DNA of 64,000 nt from Catenaria anguillulae PL171 (lineage: Eukaryota; Blastocladiomycota; Blastocladiomycetes; Blastocladiales; Catenariaceae): positions 1 to 64,000 of the forward strand of contig MCFL01000109.1 of NCBI GenBank assembly GCA_002102555.1, in the 5' to 3' direction. Shown piece by piece: positions 33,601-44,605 of the stretch. Numbering within the stretch: position 1 is the stretch's first letter; each line of letters starts with the position of its first letter. The notes under the pieces are model-generated. The model was given only the letters and a program-made list of their open reading frames with translations, made no database searches and was not told the DNA's origin. The position numbers and the translations under genes are program-made.

Positions 33601-35773
33601 GCCCCGAGGACACGTATTTGCTGGTTCGACCCCATCTTGCTCTTACCGGGACGTTTGCGTTGTTTGCTGAGTACTCCACTGTGTTTATTGTAGCTCGTGA
33701 CCAAGGACGCAACTCTGCTCGTTTACCAGGCACGACTCGCCGACTCGCGCTCACCGTCATCAGACGGATCCCGCTTGGCCGTCGTGTGGACCAAGCTCGC
33801 GCTCGATCCAACACTGCTCGTCCACGCACACAATCTCAGTGCCAAGAGACCAGGCACTGGTGGCGCTCCGCCACCGGCCTGGCTCTCACTCCACCCCTTT
33901 ACCAACGTCAATGGCCATGCCGGCGTGTTTGCCATTCGCGGCGGCGGTGGCATGCCCCGGCAATCGTTCTGGCTGCTACGTTCGCGCCATGGTGCCTTGC
34001 AAGTTGTCCCCAGTGGCGCGCCGATATCTGCAAGCGAGGCCGACAAGGCGAAATCGGCAAGCAAGCCCAATAGCGTGGGCGATTTCGGCCACCATGCACC
34101 GCTGGCCGCCACATCGTTTGCGACATTTGACAATGTCAATTGCCCGCAGGGATTTGTGTTCATGACCGGGTCGGGCGAGCTGGTGCTTGCGCAACTGGAC
34201 CCACTCATGGACGTGTCTGTCGGGATGCCGCATCGGACAGTTCATACGGGGATCACGGCAACGGCGGCAAGTTATGACGATGAGTCGCAGACGATCGCCG
34301 TGGCGTCATGCTGGGACGTTCCGTACGACATGATTGTCGAAGTGCCCGACCAGACTGAGCACAACAAGCCGACCGGCATTGATCGTGCGTCACCGTTCTT
34401 CATGTTTTTTCCATGTTTAACCCTGGCCATGTCACTGAGCTCTGGCATTTTATTTGGTAGCATTTCAATTGCAACCCGACATGCTCAACCGCACCGTCCG
34501 CCAAGGCTTTTACGCGCCGACCATCAAACGGTACCGCATCGAACTCATTTCCACCGACAACTGGCGCACGGGCGACACGCTTACCTTGGACCCATTCGAG
34601 CAAGTCACGGCCATCTACCACATGCCGCTCGAAACCAAATCCTCGCAATCCGGCCGCAAACCCTTCTTGATTGTCGCCACCACCTTTATTCACGGCGAAG
34701 ACGTAGCTGCGCACGGCCGCATCTACGTGTACGACACGGTCAATGTGGTGCCCGAACCGGGCCGCCCCGAAACAGGTAAGCGCCTCAAGCTGCAGTACGT
34801 GGAGGAAATCAAGGCGCCCGTGACAGCCCTGGGCCAGGTCGAGGGCCACTTGGCCGTGGGGCAAGGCAACAAGATCATTTGCTATGACATGGACGAGGAC
34901 GACCAGGGCGAGCGCGTGCTCATGGGCATGGCGTTTCATCACACGACCATGATGGTGTCGCATTTGATTTCGCTCAAGCAGTTTTTGGCCATTGGCGATG
35001 CGTTGCAGTCGGTGCACTTGTTTGTGATGCAAGCGGATCCAGTCAAGTTGATTCCGTTGGGTGTGGATCAGCATCAGATGTCGGTGTGTGCGCTCGAGGG
35101 AATGGTGAGGGGAGATCAGGCTGCGTTTGTTGCGGCAGACGATGTGGGTGGGGTGCATATGATGGCGTATGCGCCACACAATATCCAGACACATGGCGGT
35201 GTCAAGCTGTTGCGGAGGGGCGATTTCTTTGTGGGTGCGCCAGTCAGTAAGATGTTGAGGTATCGGTTGGGAGCGTCGGCGGCTGCGACGGGACAGGCAG
35301 ATACCCCGATTGCGGTGAACGGAATGCCGGGTGATACGGTCGATAACGGTCTGTGTAACTTGTTTGGTATGTGATTGCGTTACGGCCGCCCAACTTGGAT
35401 TCTTGTCGATGACACTCATTTCTTGTTGCTGTTGGTCGTGTGTACGTGTGTAGTATGCCGCGACGGGTCCATCGGCCTTCTCGTTCCCACTTCCGAGGTC
35501 ATGTACAAGCGCCTACTGCTTCTCTACAACCGCCTCGCAGACCACATTCCCACGGTTGCTGGGCTGCACCCAAAGGCACACCGCCACCAGTCGCTTGTGC
35601 AATCGCGGCTCTTTTCCAATAATCAAGCAACCATGTTGGACCTCAACTTGGTGGTAGACCTACTCCATCGCCCCATTGCCGAGCAGCATGCGCATATCAA
35701 GACCATTGGCACGTCTGTGGGAAGGGTTCGCGGGGATTTGCGTGGGTTGCAGCAGGCATGGACCTTGCTTTGA
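30678..35773 (+). CDS. CFT1: Cleavage and polyadenylation specificity factor subunit 1 (CPSF1/Cft1)
   Basis: Large scaffold of the mRNA 3'-end cleavage and polyadenylation machinery, nuclear. Exons are 30678-32258, 32472-33623, 33694-34384, 34461-35366 and 35454-35773; 4650 nt, 1549 residues, all joins in phase. The start MYAVHKTL matches Cft1 (MYAVYKQ). The rest is the triple beta-propeller architecture: N-terminal MMS1-like part (LILVLGTTALQVW), middle (GQNMIFALAGHATGAHFVLL), and the C-terminal CPSF_A region (RYRIELISTDNW, then AVGQGNKIICYDMDE and CRDGSIGLLVP). Length is close to human CPSF1 (about 1440). Intron 1 (213 nt) is unusually long for this locus and has a T-rich start. The 3'UTR runs into the large palindrome at about 35803. 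Confidence 0.93.
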
Positions 35774-35802
35774 GCTTGAGTTTCTCGGCCTCGGAGCTTG
35801 TG

Positions 35803-38203
35803 AACGGGTGTAGTTGACGGGTACTTACATGTAACGATTTCTACCGTCGTGGTTTGATGCGTGCGCTTGGCTCGATGTTGGCCAGCCAGCCGGCCGCGGT
35901 CGTGGGGGAATCCTCAGTCAGTCGTTGGTTGCAGCTGCAAAGGCAAGCAAAGCTGGCTGTGGTCTTTCCATACGTCAAGGGAGGGAGAGTCGATATATGA
36001 TGAGGGCGAACACTGGATGGGTGCGGCGTTGCGCATAGGAGCCGAAGGCAGAGGAAAGTACTCGAGAAAACAAAAAACAAGAGAATGTATTCATTTACAA
36101 CAAGAGCAACCACGCAGATTCGAAGAGTGGCGGAGGGAAGAAAGAATCAGTGGCAGCCAAAGATGAGATTGAGAGAAGACACCTAGGGCATCCATCCGTG
36201 ATCGCACAGGTACAGCACATCACGCGCGGAACGAAGGAAGACAAGAGTGTGTCAAAGGATGAAGTCAGTAGCCATTAACGCCAGGCCAGCACGTAACGTG
36301 AAGGCAGCTAAAGACTTTTCCTGAACGAAAAGAAGGAGTGAGTGGCAGCGGTGAGTTGTGGCTCGAGGAGCGAGCCATACACTCACAAACAGGCATGCCA
36401 TCCTTCATGGATCGTTCTTCACAAACCCGTCCTTGGTCCAATGGACTGAAACAAGAGGACCTCGACCGACCATACTCTGGAGTAGATTGATTTATCCCCT
36501 TTCGAGGAATCAACGGGTTGCCCAAAGCGAAGCATGTTGTTGCTGATGGGGTGTACGAATGTGCGGACGCTGTCTGCCAGGTTGCTCTCAACTCATCGTT
36601 TCGGGAACTGAAATCAATGAATGAATGGATTGAAATGAGCACGATTGCGGTAGGTAAAAACAAATGAAGTGGGTAAATCAAACGTCGAGTTGGTTACTCC
36701 ATAGTCACGAATATGCACATGTGCGGCGTAGTTTTCGTCCTTGAGAGTGGGGGGCCGTATTTTATTTATCTGGCCGTGTCCGCAATCCGATATGATGACG
36801 CGTCGCACCTTCAAGTTGCATCTTTCATCGGTTTCGCCCACTTGACGACCTGACACCTGACAAACAAGCTCTTGCGCGTTGTGCAGCAAAATGCTCGGAT
36901 GTGCCACAAGTTCACTTGGAGTATTCCCAGCTTCGTTGTCCGTCACGCACTGATTCGTTTGCAGAACCCTAACGATCCCTTGCGGTTCGGCGGAACGGAA
37001 TGACGAAAGGCTTAAACCTTCGTAGATTTTGCACGGGAAAAGCACGGGGCGTGATGGACAACGAAGCTGGGAATATTTTTGTACTCCAAGTGAACTTGTG
37101 GCACATCCGAGCATTTTGCTGCACAACGCGCAAGAGCTTGTTTGTCAGGTGTCAGGTCGTCAAGTGGGCGAAACCGATGAAAGATGCAACTTGAAGGTGC
37201 GACGCGTCATCATATCGGATTGCGGACACGGCCAGATAAATAAAATACGGCCCCCCACTCTCAAGGACGAAAACTACGCCGCACATGTGCATATTCGTGA
37301 CTATGGAGTAACCAACTCGACGTTTGATTTACCCACTTCATTTGTTTTTACCTACCGCAATCGTGCTCATTTCAATCCATTCATTCATTGATTTCAGTTC
37401 CCGAAACGATGAGTTGAGAGCAACCTGGCAGACAGCGTCCGCACATTCGTACACCCCATCAGCAACAACATGCTTCGCTTTGGGCAACCCGTTGATTCCT
37501 CGAAAGGGGATAAATCAATCTACTCCAGAGTATGGTCGATCGAGGTCCTCTTGTTTCAGTCCATTGGACCAAGGACGGGTTTGTGAAGAACGATCCATGA
37601 AGGATGGCATGCCTGTTTGTGAGTGTATGGCTCGCTCCTCGAGCCACAACTCACCGCTGCCACTCACTCCTTCTTTTCGTTCAGGAAAAGTCTTTAGCTG
37701 CCTTCACGTTACGTGCTGGCCTGGCGTTAATGGCTACTGACTTCATCCTTTGACACACTCTTGTCTTCCTTCGTTCCGCGCGTGATGTGCTGTACCTGTG
37801 CGATCACGGATGGATGCCCTAGGTGTCTTCTCTCAATCTCATCTTTGGCTGCCACTGATTCTTTCTTCCCTCCGCCACTCTTCGAATCTGCGTGGTTGCT
37901 CTTGTTGTAAATGAATACATTCTCTTGTTTTTTGTTTTCTCGAGTACTTTCCTCTGCCTTCGGCTCCTATGCGCAACGCCGCACCCATCCAGTGTTCGCC
38001 CTCATCATATATCGACTCTCCCTCCCTTGACGTATGGAAAGACCACAGCCAGCTTTGCTTGCCTTTGCAGCTGCAACCAACGACTGACTGAGGATTCCCC
38101 CACGACCGCGGCCGGCTGGCTGGCCAACATCGAGCCAAGCGCACGCATCCAAGCACGACGGAAGAAATAGTTACATGTAATAATCCATCAACTACACCCG
38201 TTC
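35803..38203. repeat. Large palindrome, two ~1.15-kb arms and ~100-nt spacer
   Basis: Left arm about 35803-36950, right arm about 37045-38203 in reverse complement; the spacer 36951-37044 is unique. Open frames of 138 residues are identical in both arms (36265-36681 minus, 37324-37740 plus), and only about one substitution separates them over several hundred bases; differences rise near the outer (35826-35870) and inner ends. The left arm starts about 30 nt after the CPSF1 stop. The frames show no recognisable domain. No transposase or terminal motif is visible. The extreme arm identity suggests recent duplication or gene conversion; an assembly artefact must be excluded. Confidence 0.88.
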
Positions 38204-38294
38204 ATCTTTCATCGGTTTCGCCGAAGACCTGACACCTGACGAACACGCTCTTGCGCGTTGTGCAGCAGAATGCTCGGATGTTGCCACACACATC
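38196..38294 (+). repeat. Third partial copy of a palindrome segment
   Basis: Near-copy, in direct orientation, of about 36820-36912 in the left arm: shared CATCTTTCATCGGTTTCGCC, then GACCTGACACCTGAC, then TTGCGCGTTGTGCAGCA and ATGCTCGGATGT, with several small differences. It abuts the outer edge of the right arm. Confidence 0.75.
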
Positions 38295-38603
38295 GAATGA
38301 AATGTCTCCTCATACATACATATGTACGACACGTTGCGCGACTGTTCATGATAACGCAACACATTTATATATATACAGCAGTGTAAGCACAAAACAAAGC
38401 CTTTGACGAGGTGAAGAGAGAAACGCGACTCCAAGTCATGACAATCAGGGAACATGACACGAGAGGTCAACTTGAAAGGGAAACAAAACAGAAACCATTG
38501 ACCATGAGCGGCCCGCGGCGGCGCTAAACTTTACAACGCGCTTTCAGAAGTAAGTGCACACTTTTCCAACTTCTTCTTCCTTCAGCGCCCAGACAAGTCC
38601 TCC
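38295..38603. other. AT-richer spacer before the Trp-Trp repeat gene
   Basis: Contains a TATATATA run near 38370 and no coding signal. Probably the 3' flank of the leftward gene at 38604. Confidence 0.35.
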
Positions 38604-40694
38604 TCACGCAAACTCGGGGAACATGCGCGTCCAGTAGCCGGCCAAAGTTGTCAGCCCGAGGCGCAAGAGCCGCTGCTTCACCTGGCGTGCTTGCACATGG
38701 GCACTGAGTGCACGCGGCCAGCGTTGCAGCAAGAGTGCGAGGATGTTGGCATGCAAGTTGTTGACCTTGCTTTCCGCAATATCACCTAGGAAACCCGCCC
38801 ACACCTGCCCCTCGGCTGCCAAATCCGATTCTGAATCCATTGGTCCCCTCTCGCCCAGCAAGCAACAAATCACACCCACTTGACTCGCGCGGGTGGCGAC
38901 CCTGACGAGATCAGGAACCCATGCAGATACGAGACTGCCGCTTTTCGCAGACCACCACTGCAGCACGTTGACATGGCCGAGTCGACTCGCGGTCTTGAGC
39001 CAATCAAGCTTGGGCGTCACGGCTGCATCACCTGGCTGATGGCTCTGGCTTTCCGACCATTCAAGCACACTAACTTGGCCACGCTCGGTCGCCGCTTGAA
39101 CAAGGCCCCCAAGCGCTTGAGTAAGCTGGGTACCTGCGTTCTGGGCCAGCTGTTGCTGTTGCTGTTGCTGTTGCTGCTTGAAGAAGTAGTCCACAATGTC
39201 AACGTGTCCATGCCCAGCTGCCTCGGCAATCAACTTGGTCATCAATTGGGCATGATCGGCCCCCTTCGTCGGCTGAGACGTCTTGGGCGTCCACCACCAG
39301 CGCACCATCGGCAAATCACCTGCACGCGCTACGTGAATCATTGTATGCTTGACACTTTTCATCTTCAAGTCAATGTTGAACTCCTTGCCATGAATGTCCC
39401 ACCATTCCACAACCTCGAGATGCCCATGTTTGGCAATCTCGTCAGCCAGGATGTCGTGATTCTTTAAGTAATGCGTGTTCCCACTCGCGCGCAAATCGGC
39501 AATCAGTTGCTGAACCAGGCCCAAATGCCCGCCCGCGCTGGCAGCCGTCAAGCAACGATGCATGCCGGCAATGTGCGCGCATGCGGCCACAAAGGTCCGG
39601 AAATGGCGCACATTATCGGCGGTTGTGATGGCCATAAACTGGCGGGCGCACCAGCAAATCATGTCGGCTGAGCCGCTGGCGAATGCGGCGCGGGTCAGCT
39701 CAATTAGCGTATCCTTCGACCTGCGGCCCGGCTCTGGGATTGGGGAAAATGTCCACAAAACCTTGGCGCATTGCACATTTCCGCTAGCCACGATCCGGGT
39801 CCACGCTTCTACATCCATGGCGGCAAACGCGGGCGATGCCAACTTGAGTCCAATGCCGCGTAACACGGCCTCAAAGCCACGCACCGCGGCCACAGTCAGC
39901 AGACGCTGCACTTGTTGCAGGCCCGCCATGCGCTCTCGCGCCTCGTCCGTGAATGCTTGGTGGTTTTGCACCATCATGGTGTCAACCTGGAAGTGCTGAA
40001 CGAAGTACCAATGCAGCGCATCGTACACGTCAAACTCGGCAACGTCTCCTTGCATACATTCCAGCATTTCATCCAGTGTCAAATCGGGAAACCTCAAGAC
40101 GCCAGAGCCAGCTCCACCGCCGGCAGCCGCCACTCCTGGGTCATTGTCGACGCGCATGCGGTACCACCATTCAAGAACTGCAATATCTGCGCGCTTGGCC
40201 GCCGCCAAGAGTCCTTTGCGGCTGTACTGCAACGTCCAAACCCCGCGACGTGCTAGGTCCATCAACTGATCCAAGACTCGAATCGACTCGGCGCCACCAG
40301 CGCTGGCGCGGCTCGCGACATCCAAATCCAACCACCATGCTTGCGTGAGCATTGCAGACAGCAGGTCGGGACACTGCTCGGACGGCGCGGCCAAGAGGAG
40401 CTGGCCAAGGCGCGCGTGGTTGTGGGTACCACGCGTCGAGCGCATGGCAAACACAAGAATGTGATTGATCAGCTCGTCCGTGACAGTGGTAGCGTCGTGT
40501 GTGGGCGACGCGGCCGAGGGCAGGCTAAGTTGCAGCATTGCAATGCTGGCCTGGGCTTGGGCGTCAACCAAGGGGGAGTCGGGTGCCGCCTCGTCGTGAG
40601 TCAGTGGATGCGGAAGGTCGCTCGAAGGCATGGGCGGCGGCGTGGTCGAGCCGGAGGGCGTCGGCGGGGACGAGGGCGGGTACATGGGGTGCAT
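38604..40694 (-). CDS. Ankyrin-like 'EWW' repeat protein (696 aa)
   Basis: Single exon. After a Pro/Ser-rich N-terminus the protein consists of degenerate ~30-residue helical repeats, each with a hydrophobic-x-x-Trp-Trp signature: DIAVLEWWYRM, LEVVEWWDIHG, LPMVRWWWTPK, QVSVLEWSES, HVNVLQWWSAK. Sequence before each unit (GHLEV, GHVDI, GHVNV) resembles the ankyrin turn G-H-x-x-V. Near residue 90 TDELINHILVFA could be an F-box-like helix. A poly-Gln run sits around residue 515. I recall such Trp-Trp ankyrin-like families as expanded in Blastocladiomycota; that is memory, not a search. A protein-protein interaction role is likely; partner unknown. Confidence 0.75.
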   Translation of the reverse strand: MHPMYPPSSPPTPSGSTTPPPMPSSDLPHPLTHDEAAPDSPLVDAQAQASIAMLQLSLPSAASPTHDATTVTDELINHILVFAMRSTRGTHNHARLGQLLLAAPSEQCPDLLSAMLTQAWWLDLDVASRASAGGAESIRVLDQLMDLARRGVWTLQYSRKGLLAAAKRADIAVLEWWYRMRVDNDPGVAAAGGGAGSGVLRFPDLTLDEMLECMQGDVAEFDVYDALHWYFVQHFQVDTMMVQNHQAFTDEARERMAGLQQVQRLLTVAAVRGFEAVLRGIGLKLASPAFAAMDVEAWTRIVASGNVQCAKVLWTFSPIPEPGRRSKDTLIELTRAAFASGSADMICWCARQFMAITTADNVRHFRTFVAACAHIAGMHRCLTAASAGGHLGLVQQLIADLRASGNTHYLKNHDILADEIAKHGHLEVVEWWDIHGKEFNIDLKMKSVKHTMIHVARAGDLPMVRWWWTPKTSQPTKGADHAQLMTKLIAEAAGHGHVDIVDYFFKQQQQQQQQQLAQNAGTQLTQALGGLVQAATERGQVSVLEWSESQSHQPGDAAVTPKLDWLKTASRLGHVNVLQWWSAKSGSLVSAWVPDLVRVATRASQVGVICCLLGERGPMDSESDLAAEGQVWAGFLGDIAESKVNNLHANILALLLQRWPRALSAHVQARQVKQRLLRLGLTTLAGYWTRMFPEFA

Positions 40695-41229
40695 TGCAAT
40701 GGGTGGGGAGACTTCTTGTTTTTTGCATCAAGTGTCAATACAATCACCCGTTGGTATGGAGTTAGTCTCGAATCCAAACCCTCAACTTGGTCGATCATAC
40801 AACATGATCCCGAACTTCTGTTTTCCCACAACATTGATCACACTCCTCGCAGAGGTCTACGCGACACGCCTCACCGGCGCCTTTGTGGGCGAAGGGCTCC
40901 ATATCCCCACAAGCAGAGGGGTGGCTAGACTGGAGCTGCTCGGGAAGACGGTCAAGTGGGACCCGTTTGGGTGGTCGAGTTTGGTTTTTGGTTCGTGTAT
41001 GGCGCTGCGGTGGCAGGAAAAGTTTGAAACTTTCACAGAATCAGCGGTTCGATGTGCGCTATCGTTTGGCAGTTTTTACTTGCATGTAGCATGTATGTAG
41101 TGTGAGGAAAAGTCCCACTTACCCGACCATCGCAAAGTTTACCAGACCCACCTGCGGAGGACGCATGATCGCGATCAACGATCAAAAATTTAGATCAGCC
41201 CATATTATGTAGAAGAACGAGACGAGTAT
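40695..41229. other. Intergenic, probable promoter of the EWW-repeat gene
   Basis: About 530 nt with no recognisable gene. Plus-strand open frames that continue from the antisense of the repeat gene look non-coding. Confidence 0.35.
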
Positions 41230-42175
41230 GGAGTCGCATTTGACGGCTGCTAAGTATCATATAAATTTGACTCGAGACCTCAGTTCGCGCGGTGCTGCCT
41301 CGCAGCCATTCGACAATGAGCTCGAGAATTGCACGTTTCCACTTGCTGCGGCATGTACGACTCCATTTCTTAGCCAATCCGACCAGTCTTGGTTCCAATA
41401 TCTGACACTCGCAGAATTCCCACCCTCGACGGCGCTCACAAAGATACCAACTGTCCATGTTGCGCGAATCTGACCAAGCTGAGAACCGACTTGTACACCA
41501 TGCGGGAACAAATGCTCCCAAAAGTCTAGCACTGCGACATGGCCGTGACGAATGGCAGCGAGCATGGCTTCCTTTGTGAAGCGGAGCTTGAAGGCTTGCC
41601 GGACCCTTTGGCTGCACTTGAACCATGTTACTTGAGAAACATCGCGGGGAAGCATCGATGTACGACCCATAATTGATCGACTCCAGTTCCCGATGTTGCC
41701 GCCAAAAGCAGAAAATCAATGGCCTGGTACCTTCCTTCCCTTTCGTGGCATGTTGCTCCCATCACACTTTCCCGCTTGTATGAGACGAACGAGTCCCAGT
41801 CCAAGTCACCAAGTTGAACCCCAACAAGAAGTGCAACAACCGATCGATTGATCCATCGAGACCTGTCATACTCAACAGATCGATGGGGACACGCACTCGC
41901 GATGTGGTGGCCTGTTGATGTGAAAACGCGTGCAGCAAATGCAGCCCAACCTTGCAAGGTAGCCTCGGAAAGCGCACCCAACCCTCGTGACGAGGATCCT
42001 GCTGTTCGCACTCGCTTACTCTTCCTTCACGGGAGGGGGCTGACATATGTGGATGCTTGAGCAACTGCCGTCTTACACGGATCACACGCCAATAGCACAT
42101 GAAACTGTATTTGGGGCAGTCTTTTCTCTGCTGGCGACATTTCCAATCGCGGGTTGTATAAGGGCTGTCCTGCAC
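41230..42175 (-). pseudogene. Remnant of an EWW-repeat/ankyrin-like gene
   Basis: The minus-strand frame 41670-41257 has AAIRHGHVAVLDFWEHLFP, then ISAVEGGNSASVRYWNQ-like and VVHAAASGNVQF segments, which look like the repeats of the neighbouring gene. Upstream frames (41628-42175) with EYDRSRWINRSVVALLV may be its N-terminal part, but they are out of frame with each other. No clean start or splice pattern joins them. A decayed paralogue is the simplest reading. Confidence 0.45.
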
Positions 42176-42475
42176 GGTTTTTGAAGGAGAGGGACTGACT
42201 TGCTAGTCGCTCACATCAGGGGAACTAATCGACTCTGGGCTCGCACTCGCACTCGTAGTGCACTTTGTGGTCACAAATGTACTAACGACGTCCTTGATTT
42301 ATTGACTTTGTAGATCATGGTCTCTCGCTCAGCAGTGGGTACATTCAAGCAAGAACGTTGGGGAATAGTGCTCATTTGGAAAGAACATGAAGCGGATCAG
42401 TGGACAATGTCGTGTAGCACATATTTACATACAAAACCTTCAAGTTGAGCTTTCAAAACGAGCAGCAAACGGCTC
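42176..42475. other. Intergenic
   Basis: Short gap holding a GCTCGCACTCGCACTCGTAGTG segment resembling one near 10120, and the 3' flank of the gene at 42476. Nothing else is recognised. Confidence 0.3.
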
Positions 42476-43183
42476 CTAGCCTTTTGTCCCTTGCCTTGGC
42501 AATGCAGATGCGCTCGACTCGCTGGTCCCGGCAAAGTGCTTTGGAATGTCCAAGTAAATGTACGCAATCCCCGCAGCCACACCAGGAAACACAAAGACGG
42601 CGGGCGGACTGATGAGGTACACTGCGATAGCGCCAATGGCCGCGCCCTTGAGTTCGCGTTCCGAGAATAGGACAAGAGGGCGGCAAGCAGCTTGACCGAG
42701 ATCGGATCCGTCATTGAGCTGGGCAGCTGCCGAGGACTCACTTGATAGGGGAATCTTTGTCTCAGCGACATCCAATTGAGCAGGTAGCTCCTTGACTTCT
42801 TGCGCAACAAATGGTGCCGAGCCGACAAAGAAGCCGATCAGGAAGAAAAACAGCTTGGGGCTGGCTTGGTAGGACAAGTAGACGAGCAGCGTATTGATGC
42901 CAATATCCGGAAGCGATTGACCCAAGAATTCCGGGCTGATTTGCGGCCCGCCAAACGAGTGGAACGGGCGGTTGCGTGCTTGAAGGATGAGGTTGGAGGC
43001 AAGAGGCGGCCGATGCGTTGCTTGCGCGAATGGGCAGGCCCAACACTTGAAAGGCGTGGAACCAGTCGGCAAGACCATTCGACCGTCAGTACTCAACAAC
43101 GTGGGCTTGTATGCGAATGATGAGAGCGATCGAAGCCCGAGGGCTGATCTTGAAGGCGTAGCGAGAGCTGGGAGGCGAAACAT
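42476..43183 (-). CDS. Predicted mitochondrial membrane protein, paralogue A
   Basis: About 235 residues from the ATG at 43183 (the frame is open further upstream). The N-terminus MFRLPALATPSRSALGLRSL is Arg/Ser/Leu-rich without acids, as in a mitochondrial presequence. Two hydrophobic stretches follow: TLLVYLSYQASPKLFFFLIG and AAIGAIAVYLISPPAVFVFP. Between them is a polar Ser/Glu segment. I do not recognise the family. The downstream neighbour at 43399-43779 shares LRSLS...PTL, a C/F-HS segment and the L-G-x-x-L-x-D ... LSYQASPKL / LAYQINPKL core, so the two are tandem paralogues. Confidence 0.6.
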   Translation of the reverse strand: MFRLPALATPSRSALGLRSLSSFAYKPTLLSTDGRMVLPTGSTPFKCWACPFAQATHRPPLASNLILQARNRPFHSFGGPQISPEFLGQSLPDIGINTLLVYLSYQASPKLFFFLIGFFVGSAPFVAQEVKELPAQLDVAETKIPLSSESSAAAQLNDGSDLGQAACRPLVLFSERELKGAAIGAIAVYLISPPAVFVFPGVAAGIAYIYLDIPKHFAGTSESSASALPRQGTKG

Positions 43184-43398
43184 GCCCGGTCTAGTACATT
43201 GCGTGGCGTGATGATAGTGTGCCAGTATTGAGCCGGCAAATGCACTGGTATCTCTGGCAGCGGGGACGAAGGTATTTATGTAACAGCAGTTCAATAGAGC
43301 GGATCACTTGCCCTTGGTGGTGGCGTATCATGTTGGGTTCTTGGTCTACATTGCCGCCCAAAAGACGCCCTATCTTGGATGTCTTGTCGGTCAGGCAG

Positions 43399-43779
43399 TC
43401 AGGCAGCAGGTATGTGTACAGTCGACAGGAGCAGCACATTCGGGGTTTGCCATCCCACAAAGGATTTACCGAGTTTGGGATTGATCTGATACGCCAGAAA
43501 CACGAGCGCAACACTCATGCTGTAATAATCGCTCAAGATTCGGCCAAGGGCGACCAGCTCAGCAGGAGAATGACATGGCCGGGCGGCTTGAAGAACTCGA
43601 AGAAGATACGGGACGAGCAGACCGCGAGGCACATTGTCAGCTCCCACTGACACGCGTGTGCCAAAGCTGGTTGTCAAAGTGGGATTGCGTGCGAATGAGA
43701 GCGATCGTAGCCAAGGACAGGTCGGTGCGGCAAAGCATGACGATAGGGAAGTGCTGAGAACGCAGGCAAGGCGAGACAT
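43399..43779 (-). CDS. Predicted mitochondrial membrane protein, paralogue B
   Basis: 126 residues, single exon, start ATG 43779. The presequence-like N-terminus MSRLACVLSTSLSS leads to LRSLSFARNPTL, then HSPAELVALGRILSDYYS and VALVFLAYQINPKLGKSFVG. It stops where paralogue A continues with its second hydrophobic segment, so it is shorter; whether truncated or a separate short form is unclear. Same strand as A, with its stop 216 nt upstream of A's start. Confidence 0.55.
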   Translation of the reverse strand: MSRLACVLSTSLSSCFAAPTCPWLRSLSFARNPTLTTSFGTRVSVGADNVPRGLLVPYLLRVLQAARPCHSPAELVALGRILSDYYSMSVALVFLAYQINPKLGKSFVGWQTPNVLLLSTVHIPAA

Positions 43780-44605
43780 GGTTTCTGGACAAGGTTGTGC
43801 TTCATGGACAAATGACTACATGTATGCTCAGGCTCGGTGCTCTTTGGTGTTTGGCATACCCCAATCTGGCAGGTAGATGGAACTCTTGTCATCTTTTATG
43901 GGTTTGGGTAAGGTTCATGGAGCACCGTGAAACATGAGTAATTGTTTCCCACACACCCTTCAATTGGTGTCTGTAGTAGCTTGAAGTGCGTCAGGGCTCT
44001 TTGCGTTCAAGTTGATGGTCTTCTGTGGGGCGAATGCATCAGAGTATTGACTGCACAACGGTAAGAACAGCTGCCATACCGTACTGGACAATTCCTCGGG
44101 CGACCTTGACGCTGAACCCTGCGGTTCTATCGACCAAATTTTGAGGTTCGCCATTCGGTACTGTCCCTCCCACGACAAGGAAGTCACCATGGAAATGTGA
44201 GGGTGCGTTTCTTTCACAAGTTTGTGCCATATATTGATCATATTGCCGCTGAATTCTGAAGTGCTCTCGTGACGACAGAAGACGGCAGAGGACAGGGCAC
44301 GAGATCCGAACAGGGAAGAGGGAAACTACACAATCAACGCTCACAGAACCCACACAAGGCGGGGCGAGCGGTCCACATTTGGATCACAACCCAGGCCAGT
44401 GCACTCAAGGATGCGTTTCCATGCAGCTGTCGTACACTTGAGCTTTCGAAAGAAATTGTCGCCAAAGCACGACCACAGCTAGCCTACACTACAATCATTG
44501 GATGTCGATCCAGAAAAATAAAGGATAATGAATCGAGTGTGCCGTCGCAATCGCAACATCACCTCATTATTCGGAACTCGCCATTCCGCCAACAACATGT
44601 CCTCG
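43780..44605. other. Intergenic with possible decayed small frame
   Basis: A minus-strand frame at 44039-44353 ends with VARGIVQYGMAAVLTVVQSI, which is hydrophobic and could be a third, degraded member of the small membrane family. The support is weak. No other feature seen. Confidence 0.25.

Noticed and set aside
33620-33632. GGTTCGA-type tRNA B-box matches (33622, 50744)
   Set aside because: They fall at a splice site and within coding sequence; no A box or cloverleaf nearby.
36990-37000. CCCTAA in the palindrome spacer as a telomere trace
   Set aside because: A single unit within unique sequence; not a repeat array.
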